A stretch of 64,000 nucleotides of DNA from Candidatus Bathyarchaeota archaeon (GCA_003151735.1 PLYI01000087.1:62001-126000); one strand, 5' to 3'; positions 34,487 through 42,063 are shown, counted from the stretch's first letter. Notes: generated by a model from the sequence alone, not told the origin. Made by a program: numbers and translations.

Positions 34487-35338
34487 ATGGTGCGAAATGT
34501 TAGATTTACATGGGAACAAAGATTAGGTAATGTTGGTGAGAGCGAAATAAAGGGTCGCTTATCTTACTTTTCAACGGTTACGAAAATCGAAGATGATGTA
34601 GGTCTCGATTTTTATTGTGAATTATTAGAGCATGATAGTCCAACCAATGAATTCTATATACAGGCTAAAAGCACAGAATACTTTAACGAGAACTGGACTG
34701 CAAATATTAAAAAATCAACCATATTGTACTGGCTATGGAAACCTAACCCTGTTTACATAATTGTTTACGATGAACCTGCTAAGAACTGTTATTGGATGGC
34801 AATAGAGGATATGAGGTATGACCTATTTGACAAATTATTTAAGACAAATACGGATTCTGTCAACTTAAAGTTTGATAATTCAAAGTTATTGAAAAAAGGA
34901 AAAGACCTGAATGAAGATTTTATCAAAAAAATGAAAGATGATAAAGCATCAATAGAGCAATTCAAAGGACAACCAACATTAAAAGGAGATGGCTATGTCA
35001 GACAATTGCCTGGTGCCCCAAGAAATGAGCATGAATTCATTCAGACAAGGGAAAATATTCGCGTAAGTTTGTACTCTCTTGTTTCACGCTATATTTCGCA
35101 TAATGACCTACAAACAGCAAGGTTATATTGCGAATTTTTAGCGCAGTTCGACCCAACGGGGCACTATAATCACTTTGTTTGGTTAGGTCAAATAAATTTA
35201 GCACTTGGAGACAAAACCTTGGCTCGAAAGAGCTTGGGGCAAGCACTTTGGATTTGTGAAAATGACCCAAATTGGCCCAAAGAATCGATGGATAGTTTGA
35301 AAAATCAAATTCGACAGCTAATAAGAGAATGCGTTTAA
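34487..35338 (+). CDS. DUF4365 nuclease-like protein with C-terminal helical repeats
   Basis: A 283-aa protein. Residues 15-130 fit DUF4365, a predicted PD-(D/E)XK nuclease fold: GESEIKGRLSYFS, DDVGLDFYCEL (D41, E45) and FYIQAKS (Q59-x-K61), then a PNPVYIIVYD strand and a YWMAI strand. Residues about 190-283 form helical hairpins (LQTARLYCEFLAQFDPTGHY, LGDKTLARKSLGQALWICEN) like TPR repeats. DUF4365 genes are common in defence contexts. ATG start, downstream of the RarA-C-like gene by 91 bases. AT-rich codon use sets it apart from chromosomal genes. Confidence 0.8.
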   Translation: MVRNVRFTWEQRLGNVGESEIKGRLSYFSTVTKIEDDVGLDFYCELLEHDSPTNEFYIQAKSTEYFNENWTANIKKSTILYWLWKPNPVYIIVYDEPAKNCYWMAIEDMRYDLFDKLFKTNTDSVNLKFDNSKLLKKGKDLNEDFIKKMKDDKASIEQFKGQPTLKGDGYVRQLPGAPRNEHEFIQTRENIRVSLYSLVSRYISHNDLQTARLYCEFLAQFDPTGHYNHFVWLGQINLALGDKTLARKSLGQALWICENDPNWPKESMDSLKNQIRQLIRECV

Positions 35339-35488
35339 ACCAATAGTAGTAGATGAGGACGTGGGACGTATCAAACCCCCCAGCCGAAAAAGCTGTATAG
35401 GGAATATCTCGGAACCAGAATTAAGCATATTTTGCACGTTGTTTAGGAATTTAATTGGAGTAAATTGATAGATTTCTATGGAGTCTAA

Positions 35489-36181
35489 TCATACTACTTT
35501 TTGGGTTTGTTTGGGTTCGTTTTTGTATTCTTCAAATATTGGCTTCATTATGGCACTGTATTCCTTTCTCCATATCTTCTTATCATAAAGATATACCGCC
35601 AAGAAAAGAGCGCCTGATACGGTTGCAAGCAGAAGAAAAACCAAAACACCATGAATATTTATTCTCAAAAAAGAGCGAGACACAGCGAATAAAAGCAAGA
35701 CTGAGTCGGCAACAAATGTTGCCTGAAAACCTAATAGTAGCCCTCTTACGATTGAATCTCGTATTACAAAAAAATCATTGTAATTACTGTAACCTTTTTG
35801 TTTCATCCAGCTATAGAATCTTATGTCGTCTATGTTAGGTTTAATTCTTTTCGATATTGGCTTCACTGCTTGCTTGTTTTTAGCTATTTTATTCCATGCA
35901 CTCTCAATATAGAATCTGAATCGATTGTTGAATCCACCATTACCAATGACATAATCCTCTAACAAGAAAAAACCAATCCCAATGATAAATGAACAAAGTG
36001 CGATTACTGCAAAACCCGCTAACATCTCTGTAGCAGTCGCATTGGTGAAAGGATTGGATATTAACTGAGGAATAAAAAATCGCAGTGGAGAAAGCAAGAG
36101 AAAGATTAATCCAGAAATTAACATTAGAATGACGTAAGCTGGAGGAAATACATCTAATGCTTTTTCGGTAATGTCAGACAT
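35489..36181 (-). CDS. Uncharacterised four-helix membrane protein of the element
   Basis: A 230-aa protein with four membrane segments at about 15-37, 52-73, 147-168 and 177-198, arranged as two pairs around a 70-residue basic cytosolic loop (KRIKPNIDDIRFYSWMKQKG). No family recognised. Could be a membrane effector or an unrelated cargo gene. ATG start. Confidence 0.65.
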   Translation of the reverse strand: MSDITEKALDVFPPAYVILMLISGLIFLLLSPLRFFIPQLISNPFTNATATEMLAGFAVIALCSFIIGIGFFLLEDYVIGNGGFNNRFRFYIESAWNKIAKNKQAVKPISKRIKPNIDDIRFYSWMKQKGYSNYNDFFVIRDSIVRGLLLGFQATFVADSVLLLFAVSRSFLRINIHGVLVFLLLATVSGALFLAVYLYDKKIWRKEYSAIMKPIFEEYKNEPKQTQKVV

Positions 36182-36288
36182 TGGCTCGCTCTCTTCTTGT
36201 GTACTGTGTTGGTTGTCCCTAAAAGATTTTCCAACCGGTTAGTTGGGCAATGCTAAAGGGTAGACATTGCGATTTGAGTAAATCTGGT

Positions 36289-36720
36289 TTATTCTTGTAT
36301 TATTTCGTATGAAGTTGTTATTTCCGCCGTTTTTCTAAGCATAGCTCCAACTGAGCAGTATTTTTCGTTTGATAGTTGAATCGCTCGCTCCACCGCTTCT
36401 TTGCTTACGTTTTTTCCTTTGACTATGTATTTTATTTGGATTTTAGTGTAGACTTCGGGCGGTTCATCACTTCTTTCTCCTTCAATATCAACCCAGTAAC
36501 CTGAAATGTTTTGGCGCTTCTTCTTTAGAATGTTAACAACATCAAAACTTGTGCACCCGGCAAGGCAAGCTAAAAGTGCTTCCATAGGTGAAGGGGCGGT
36601 TTCTTCTCCCCCGTATTTTTTGGGCGCATCAAAGTTGATTGTGAGTCCGTTGGGGTTTTTTGCTTCAAAACGAAAGTTGCCTTTCCACTCAAGAGTCATC
36701 TTCTTTTTGTCGTCAGACAT
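36289..36720 (-). CDS. OsmC-family peroxiredoxin-like protein
   Basis: A 143-aa OsmC/Ohr-fold protein, start at ATG 36720 (MSDDKKKMTLEW); an upstream extension of 67 codons is not family-like. The SPMEALLACLAGCTSFDVV segment holds the first conserved cysteine and NEKYCSVGAML the second, the pair that reduces organic peroxides. GGEETAPSP is also typical. Unusual cargo for a mobile element; base composition is closer to the chromosome than to the TIR-side genes. Confidence 0.9.
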   Translation of the reverse strand: MSDDKKKMTLEWKGNFRFEAKNPNGLTINFDAPKKYGGEETAPSPMEALLACLAGCTSFDVVNILKKKRQNISGYWVDIEGERSDEPPEVYTKIQIKYIVKGKNVSKEAVERAIQLSNEKYCSVGAMLRKTAEITTSYEIIQE

Positions 36721-36896
36721 GCTTTCTATGTTGAATCTGGGAGAGAAAAATGTTACTACCTTGAAGCGAACTCTGCATCCATTGCTTACCTGTGAGCTTC
36801 GTTTTTTCTCTACAAAACAGACATCCAAAATTGCATTAAGGCTTATATTAGAGTCAGAGGCTTGTTTGATTAACAAGAACTTTAGGAGAAGAAAAT

Positions 36897-37682
36897 ATGA
36901 AAACAAAAAATTATTTGGCATTATTGATTACCATTGCTTTTCTAATGTCAACCTTCGCTCCTTTGATAGCAGTTACAGGTGCCGAATTGGCATTGGCGCC
37001 GAGAATAGGCATCGACCAGAGCACCGCTTCTAACTGGAGTGGATATGCAGCTGTACCATCAAGTGGTTCAGTATCTTCAGTCTCAGGGTCATGGATAGTT
37101 CCAGCAGTGACAGGTGCAAGACGAACAACTGCTTACTCTTCATTCTGGGTAGGCATTGACGGATACAACTCAGGCACAGTGGAACAGATAGGAACAGACT
37201 CAGACATTCAAAACGGGAAAGCAACATACTACGCATGGTTCGAATTCTATCCAAATCCAGCATACAAATTACTTAGGTTCCCAGTAAGTCCGGGCGACAA
37301 AATTTCAGCCAGCGTTACCTACTCAAGCGGTACCTTTACAGTTTCTATAACTGACATAACCACCAGAAAAACGTTCTCTACATCATCAACAGTGCCAACA
37401 GCCGCCAGAACTTCAGCTGAATGGATCGCTGAAGCACCATGGTCTAATGGGGTTCTGCCGTTAGCTAACTTTGGGCAAGTGACTTTCAGCAGTTGCACCG
37501 CATCCGTTGGTGGGATATCGCAAACAATATCAAGCTTTGGACCAATGACAGCAGCTACGTCAGGAACTGGCTACGATGCAATCACTATGACTACCTCAAG
37601 CGGCACAGTGAAAGCGGTACCGTCGGGCTTAGATGACACAGGCGCTGGCTTCTCTGTGCATTGGTTTAATGCAGGACCATAA
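36897..37682 (+). CDS. Secreted G1-family glutamic endopeptidase (eqolisin-like)
   Basis: A 261-aa protein with a signal peptide (residues 1-29) and a beta-sandwich domain. SNWSGYAA, FWVGIDGY, the catalytic glutamine in VEQIGTD (Q97), YYAWFEFYP and the Glu-bearing AEWIAEAP (175-181) match peptidase family G1 (A4), which uses a Gln/Glu pair, is pepstatin-insensitive and usually works at acid pH. Secretion suggests digestion of extracellular protein, as proposed for sediment Bathyarchaeia. Divergent from OsmC. Confidence 0.88.
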   Translation: MKTKNYLALLITIAFLMSTFAPLIAVTGAELALAPRIGIDQSTASNWSGYAAVPSSGSVSSVSGSWIVPAVTGARRTTAYSSFWVGIDGYNSGTVEQIGTDSDIQNGKATYYAWFEFYPNPAYKLLRFPVSPGDKISASVTYSSGTFTVSITDITTRKTFSTSSTVPTAARTSAEWIAEAPWSNGVLPLANFGQVTFSSCTASVGGISQTISSFGPMTAATSGTGYDAITMTTSSGTVKAVPSGLDDTGAGFSVHWFNAGP

Positions 37683-38072
37683 ATCAAAAATTTTTCTCTT
37701 TTCTTTTTTTGTTTAGTTATCAGTAAGAGAGCTCGTTGGTAGATATTCGCAAAAATTGTTTACAATGGGACTCTACTGCTTAAAATGTTTCGACTTCTCT
37801 GATATCAGCTTGCTCAGTGTCTTAGAGAAGTGGGACCATCGAAAATCGTCAGCAAAGCTTCGTCAATAAGATATTTATTGGAACCAGAATTATTTGGTTT
37901 TCTAAAACTGCTTAGGAGCTTAAAGCATCAATTTGTAGGAGTTTATAGGTAGAGCCCCTTCAATTTTTTTATCAATCTGCTTCTTAAGTTTTGCAGTGCT
38001 TCCAGCTTAGCATTCAGAAAGCAATGGTTTTAAAAGGGTGCAGATATTAGCGAGGGTAGCTGGTGAGGACAA
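37683..38072. other. Intergenic stretch with terminator and no clear gene
   Basis: Starts with a T-rich terminator (TTTTTCTCTTTTCTTTTTTTG, 37688-37710 region) for the peptidase gene. The rest is AT-rich. One 34-codon ATG frame at 37765-37869 with YCLKC near its N-terminus is too short to call. A GGTGAGG at 38062-38068 precedes the next small membrane gene. Confidence 0.5.
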
Positions 38073-38354
38073 ATAAATAACTGGGTCATCATTAAGAAAT
38101 TCTCCTTTTGGTTCGGTGTAGTATTCGTAGTTTTTACAGTCTTGACTGGAGTAACAAATTACGGGTATAATCATGTTGTATATACCTCAGTTGCTCCTGC
38201 GAGTCTATTCATTTACAGTTTCTTAATAGCAATTTTGCCATACTTGCTCGCCGCTGTTATTTCATTCGTGGTGTTCGCTTTCAGTTCAAAGGAATTAGAA
38301 TCGGCAGCTGAAAAAGAACCTAAACCACAAGAAACAGAAGACCTCTATCGATAG
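38073..38354 (+). CDS. Small two-helix membrane protein, apparent ATA start
   Basis: The ATG/GTG/TTG-based frame starts at TTG 38142 (70 aa) and would begin in the middle of a hydrophobic helix. Upstream in frame the peptide NNWVIIKKFSFWFGVVFVVF completes a first membrane segment, beginning at ATA 38073 with GGTGAGG 4-6 bases before it and a stop shortly upstream. The second segment is FLIAILPYLLAAVISFVVFA, then a charged tail ending QETEDLYR. No family recognised. Start at ATA is inference; TTG 38142 is the alternative. Confidence 0.5.
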   Translation: MNNWVIIKKFSFWFGVVFVVFTVLTGVTNYGYNHVVYTSVAPASLFIYSFLIAILPYLLAAVISFVVFAFSSKELESAAEKEPKPQETEDLYR

Positions 38355-38361
38355 CTGTTCC

Positions 38362-38616
38362 CTAAGTAGTAGATAATTGAGATTCGATTTTTGCCCAGCG
38401 AGCTTGCTTTTGCTCTGCTTCGATGAAATCTTTCTGCTCAAGATGGCGGTGCACATGGACCGAGCAATTATAAAAATTTATAGAAACGCCATACTTTTCG
38501 AACATAGCGATAAGCTGCAAATATGTTAGGTGCTCAACGTGAAACCCGTATGTGAATGATGTAATGAGCCACTCTTCGCTTTGACAAATTTTGCAATTAA
38601 GTTGTTTGTGTTTTAT
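38362..38616 (-). CDS. Small Cys/His protein, apparent ATA start
   Basis: A continuous 84-codon frame with strong protein character: NCKICQSEEW near the N-terminus, HVEHLTYLQLIAMFEKYG, then FYNCSVHVHRHLEQKDF and a basic-acidic helix. The CxxC with Cys and His residues suggests zinc binding. Between the upstream stop and the CxxC there is no ATG, GTG or TTG; ATA AAA CAC AAA would give (M)KHK. It may start at ATA, or be a fragment. Transcribed away from the helicase-like gene across the ACACTG palindrome. Confidence 0.55.
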   Translation of the reverse strand: MKHKQLNCKICQSEEWLITSFTYGFHVEHLTYLQLIAMFEKYGVSINFYNCSVHVHRHLEQKDFIEAEQKQARWAKIESQLSTT

Positions 38617-38617
38617 T

Positions 38618-38639
38618 ACACTGGTTTATTGTACAGTGT
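38618..38639. promoter_or_regulatory. Palindrome ACACTG-N10-CAGTGT between divergent element genes
   Basis: Perfect 6-bp inverted arms separated by 10 bases, one helical turn, between the small Cys/His gene and the helicase-like gene. Typical size for a dimeric repressor operator. Confidence 0.55.
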
Positions 38640-38684
38640 CAATGTTTTTACGAAAGCAAGCTATGAATCTAAAGGGGCTTGAGT

Positions 38685-40613
38685 GTGTCAACAGCGAATA
38701 GTGCCTTTGAAAAACAAGATTTGATGGCAGAATATATTCTTGCGAATGGAAAAGGCAAGGTAATTACTATTAGAAAAGCTACTCGCGCGGGAGCAACATT
38801 TAGCCTTCTGAAAAGAGCGTTTGAATTGGGACAAAAAACAGTCATTGTAGCGCCGTACAAGAAAATTTTTGATGAAACTGTTGATGATGTTGCACAAAGT
38901 TTTCCCGCTGGATACAGACCGAAAGTTCTTCGAATAACAGCTAACAAAGAAATGTGCAAGAAAATCCAAGAAAAAATCACTGAGCATCCTGAGTTAGAGA
39001 AATTGCCATTTCATATCAGACCCAGTTGTGAAGAATGTGAGTATAACGACCCTTCTGAGTGTTTACTCCAAGAAGCTATTGCAAGTGATGATTGGAACAT
39101 AATGGGCATAACATATGCCAAGTTGAATGCAATAACTCGTGGGAATTCAGAAATCGCGAAGTTGCTCATTGAAAAAATTAAGTCAGCAGACAACTTGGTT
39201 ATGGATGAGTTCACAACAGGTGTTCTTACAACTGCACCATCGTTTGAAATTGTTAACTCTTTTGAGACACTTCAGACCAAGTTCCAGTCCGAGCAAAGAA
39301 TGCTCGAAGCAAAAACTCCAGATGAAGTTTTCTTTTGGGGTGGCTTGAATCTTTTTGCTCTCTATGCTAAATATGCAGTCGAAAAACTGGCACCTGGAAA
39401 GCACGAGATTTTTGAGAATACAATTACTGACGATGTTGAAGACTTTTTTGTGAGGAAAGTATCAAGATGTTGGAATATAATCGAACGCCTCACTTTAGAA
39501 AGTAATGACACTAAACTTCTTCAACAAATTATTCAGGTCATAACAGCAAAAAGGCTGATATCAATCAAATCGACCAAGGGTATTGTTACCTTACAACCTG
39601 TAGAAGACATGAACGAGCGGGCAATCAGAGGATATGACTATCTCAAAGACTTCGTCAAAGGCTTTTCTTCGGAAAAGAAACTGGTTGCATTAGTTGATGC
39701 GTGTTTACCCGATTTGAATCTTGGCGAGCTACTTGGATTGGAGATAACCAATTTTAGATGGGGCGACCCCTTAGACACTAACAAGTCACAGCTCATAATT
39801 TGTGACACACGAAAAATAGGTAACAAAGACTTTTTCAAAAACCCAAAACTTCAGAATCAAATAAAGGATATTATTAATCTGGAAAGTAAGCAACAAGGGG
39901 AAAAAACGGTTGCTATAGTGGCTTTAAACAAACGCATCCATAACCAAATCAAGAATGTCTGGATGAATAAAAGCGAGATACCGACTATCTTTGAAACTTA
40001 TTATCGAAGTGAATACTCAAGAGGTTTTACCATAGACCCGAATCATCGTAGTTTAGTATTGGTGGGAGCACCATATATTCCTAAAGTTTCGTATTTGGCT
40101 GAGACTTTTGGAACCGATTTATTAACAGCCTTTCAGAAGTCGGACATGAAGTCAGCTTTTATTAACATGATAGGGCGAGTGAAAGACCCGACTGGTAAAC
40201 AAAAAAGTATTGTTTTCGCAACAGGAATAACAGCTTCGGAAGTTAGGACTTTTGTCACACAGACAGGCTTGTCTCCCCCCTTGGTTGCTGAATTTCCTGT
40301 TAAGGGTGCTGATTCAATTGATTTTGCACTTCTGGCGCAACTATTTCGTTTTTCAGCAGAACTGAGTGATAAATGGGTAGATTTAGAAAGAGACTTACCG
40401 CTTTTGGTTAGAATACTCAGGCTTTGCGACAAGAAAGATAAGAAGGTGCCAGTTTCAGGGATTATGAAGGATAAAGAGAGAACCAATCAATTTGTGGCTA
40501 ACTACGCTGATGTTCTTGATAAATTTGGCATTAAAGTCATCAAAGATGGTAGTGGTTTACGGCTGGAATCTACCTTTGACTTAAAACAGTATTTTCCCCT
40601 TTATAGTATATAG
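38685..40613 (+). CDS. SF2 helicase-like protein with degenerate P-loop and Cys cluster
   Basis: About 642 aa. The N-terminus has a Walker A-like ITIRKATRAGATFSLLK in which the usual GK(T/S) is GAT, then TVIVAPYKK and the Walker B-like LVMDEFTTG. Between them, cysteines in KEMCKK, SCEECEY and PSECLL resemble the four-Cys iron-sulfur domain of XPD/DinG helicases. The C-terminal half has ATGITASEVRTF and a probable wHTH (VSGIMKDKERTNQFVANYAD). Probable element replication protein. GTG 38685 follows AAGGGG by 7 bases; TTG 38679 is closer. Helicase activity is uncertain without the lysine. Confidence 0.65.
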   Translation: MSTANSAFEKQDLMAEYILANGKGKVITIRKATRAGATFSLLKRAFELGQKTVIVAPYKKIFDETVDDVAQSFPAGYRPKVLRITANKEMCKKIQEKITEHPELEKLPFHIRPSCEECEYNDPSECLLQEAIASDDWNIMGITYAKLNAITRGNSEIAKLLIEKIKSADNLVMDEFTTGVLTTAPSFEIVNSFETLQTKFQSEQRMLEAKTPDEVFFWGGLNLFALYAKYAVEKLAPGKHEIFENTITDDVEDFFVRKVSRCWNIIERLTLESNDTKLLQQIIQVITAKRLISIKSTKGIVTLQPVEDMNERAIRGYDYLKDFVKGFSSEKKLVALVDACLPDLNLGELLGLEITNFRWGDPLDTNKSQLIICDTRKIGNKDFFKNPKLQNQIKDIINLESKQQGEKTVAIVALNKRIHNQIKNVWMNKSEIPTIFETYYRSEYSRGFTIDPNHRSLVLVGAPYIPKVSYLAETFGTDLLTAFQKSDMKSAFINMIGRVKDPTGKQKSIVFATGITASEVRTFVTQTGLSPPLVAEFPVKGADSIDFALLAQLFRFSAELSDKWVDLERDLPLLVRILRLCDKKDKKVPVSGIMKDKERTNQFVANYADVLDKFGIKVIKDGSGLRLESTFDLKQYFPLYSI

Positions 40614-40629
40614 GGGATTTTTTGTGTTT
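40583..40629. promoter_or_regulatory. Dyad site B of the element
   Basis: AAAACAGTATTTTCCCC, 13 bases, then GGGGATTTTTTGTGTTT. Same layout as dyad site A at 33724-33770; the right half and the TATAGGGGATTTTT core are nearly identical. Overlaps the 3' end of the helicase-like gene. Confidence 0.6.
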
Positions 40630-40735
40630 TGAAGGAGATTACTGTTTCCAAGAATATGTAGTTAGGTTAATAGGTATATGGTTAAAATTTATCGGGTAAA
40701 GCCTCATTTTGTACTCCTCTAAGCAAGCAAATGTA

Positions 40736-41344
40736 TTATTTCGCTGTTTTCATTGTAGCCAGCAAAAGTTTAACCAGTAAGTGAATTGTTCCGGTTATCA
40801 GGGGGATACAATCAATATTATTCATTGTTGGTTCAATGTCTAAAAACGAAAGTTCTTTTCCAGATAGCAGCATTTTTGAAATATTTCTCGGGTTTTTGTG
40901 AGCGACTCCATTTCTCAGAGTTGTCAGTTTTTCTGTAAATTTAACGTCCTCTTTATCAAAAATGCCCAACTGTTTTAAGACTTCTGTTACATCATGAAGG
41001 CTATTACGTTCCAAAAGACTACTGGCAATTTTTCTCTTTGCAGGAGTGGTTAAGTGATTAATTGTTTCTCTTACTGCAAGTCTCTCAAGAATACCGTGTA
41101 ATTCAATAATCATTGCCCCGTTTAGATTAAGTGAATATAAAATAAGAGGTGTATCCATGAGTGCCCATGTAATTGCTTCTGCTGCACCTCTGTTATTTGA
41201 ATTGGTCTCTGGAAATTTGGTATTAAATGCCTCAACAAACTTCTCCAACTTAGATTCAATATTTGGCAAATTATTTGAAAGCAGACCGACTATTTGTTGT
41301 ACCATTTTTGTCATTGCAATTTGATTTTCATTACTCATCATCAA
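40736..41344 (-). CDS. HEPN-like protein with RX4H motif
   Basis: A 202-aa helical protein. TLRNGVAHKNP contains R144-x4-H149, the HEPN ribonuclease motif, preceded by helices (ELHGILERLAVRETINHL). HEPN proteins cleave RNA in toxin-antitoxin, CRISPR and abortive-infection systems. No MNT nucleotidyltransferase antitoxin is next to it. AGAGG precedes ATG 41341. Fold call rests on one motif and helix pattern, so an inactive helical protein is possible. Confidence 0.6.
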   Translation of the reverse strand: MMMSNENQIAMTKMVQQIVGLLSNNLPNIESKLEKFVEAFNTKFPETNSNNRGAAEAITWALMDTPLILYSLNLNGAMIIELHGILERLAVRETINHLTTPAKRKIASSLLERNSLHDVTEVLKQLGIFDKEDVKFTEKLTTLRNGVAHKNPRNISKMLLSGKELSFLDIEPTMNNIDCIPLITGTIHLLVKLLLATMKTAK

Positions 41345-41521
41345 TCCTCTTTTACTAACTCATCTGTGGTTTTATATTTCATTTACTCAACCGACAATCT
41401 CTACTTGAAAAGCCTTTTAAGCCCAAAATGTGCTTATATCCACAAACGAGGTTTAAAAAATGACCGAAATAGAAAATAAGCCTGCTTGCGTAGACTATAG
41501 TTTCAAGAAGAGGCGGTAGAC

Positions 41522-41725
41522 ATGCAAAAATACGCGAGAATGACCAAGTCACAAAGAAACGAATTTGAAAGACATTTAGACGCTCACGTTAATGCTGTTT
41601 TGGCAGACATCGAATCTTTAAGGGAAGCAATAAAACTAAAAGACTTTGCAAAAATCAAATCTGATTCAGATAGAATCGCTACTTACATCTATCAAGAAAT
41701 AGACTTGCACCATGAAATTTTTTGA
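41522..41725 (+). CDS. Small helical protein of the element
   Basis: 67 aa, charged, two predicted helices (SQRNEFERHLDAHVNAVLAD and SLREAIKLKDFAKIKSD). No family recognised. ATG start. Directly upstream of another small gene and the integrase N-terminal part, so possibly a regulator of integration. Confidence 0.6.
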   Translation: MQKYARMTKSQRNEFERHLDAHVNAVLADIESLREAIKLKDFAKIKSDSDRIATYIYQEIDLHHEIF

Positions 41726-41731
41726 AGCGGA

Positions 41732-41923
41732 GTGGAGACCGAAAATAAGATGTTAAGCCAAAAAGAGTTAGAGTTTCTGCGCTCTCCAGAGAATTTTAAT
41801 AGCAATTACAAGTATTTCTTGAAACATCAGATTAAAAATAAAGTTCAAGCTTTGCAAAATGAACTTGAGCTTTTAAGTGACGCGGGATTCTTGAATAATC
41901 TTAGTGAAAAGTCTGAGTCTTAG
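41732..41923 (+). CDS. Small helical protein upstream of the integrase N-terminal part
   Basis: 63 aa from GTG 41732 or 57 aa from ATG 41750. LSQKELEFLRSPENF, YKYFLKHQIKNKVQALQNEL resemble, from memory, short archaeal ORFs often found just before integrases (an L-S-x-K-E-x-x-F-L start and a basic helix). It overlaps the int(N) start by 20 bases, suggesting coupling to the integrase when the element is circular. Confidence 0.6.
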   Translation: METENKMLSQKELEFLRSPENFNSNYKYFLKHQIKNKVQALQNELELLSDAGFLNNLSEKSES

Positions 41924-42032
41924 GGATTTCAATAAGAACCAAGAAAACAGCATAAGCTCAAATCAAGCGGATTTAGGGGAAAGATGGTGCGGTCGCCGGG
42001 ATTTGAACCCGGGATCATTAGCTTGGAAGGCT
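41904..42032 (+). CDS. Integrase N-terminal fragment int(N)
   Basis: GTG 41904 opens a frame of 43 codons up to the end of the right repeat; it ends ...CGRRDLNPGSLAWKA, the translation of the tRNA 3' half. The same frame continues from the left repeat into int(C) (next residues RQKEIDWEDFH). In the integrated state the frame runs on into the tRNA 5' half (stop at 42090-42092). Confidence 0.8.
41984..42032 (+). repeat. Right attachment site, 49-bp repeat inside tRNA-Gly
   Basis: Identical to 31312-31360. It covers the encoded CCA, acceptor 3' strand, T arm, variable loop, and 3' side of the anticodon arm including the anticodon of the minus-strand tRNA. Confidence 0.93.
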
Positions 42033-42063
42033 AAAGTCCTAAACCAGACTAGACGACGGCCGC
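41985..42063 (-). tRNA. tRNA-Gly, anticodon TCC, CCA encoded
   Basis: Minus-strand cloverleaf: acceptor GCGGCCG/CGACCGC, D stem GTCT/GGAC, anticodon stem TTAGC/GCTAA with loop CTTCCAA (anticodon TCC), five-base variable loop, T stem CCGGG/CCCGG with loop TTCAAAT, discriminator A and encoded CCA. One C-A mismatch at acceptor position 5:68. Reads codon GGA. Target of the mobile element, which lies on its 3' side. Confidence 0.93.

Larger units (their letters stand above)
31312..42032. mobile_element. Integrated SSV-type element of about 10.7 kb in tRNA-Gly(TCC)
   Basis: Bounded by the 49-bp direct repeats; one unit is 10,672 bp. The integrase is split: its N-terminal part reads into the right repeat and its catalytic part out of the left repeat, both in the same frame, which is the hallmark of SSV-type (fuselloviral) integration. 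Content: integrase, TIR pair, RarA-C-like protein, DUF4365 protein, membrane protein, OsmC, G1 peptidase, small zinc protein, helicase-like protein, HEPN-like protein and two small helical proteins. No capsid or DNA polymerase gene is recognised, so it may be a plasmid, a satellite or a virus with unfamiliar structural genes. Confidence 0.88.

Noticed and set aside
37765-37869. 34-codon ATG frame with YCLKC near its N-terminus
   Set aside because: Too short, no second metal-ligand pair and no ribosome site.
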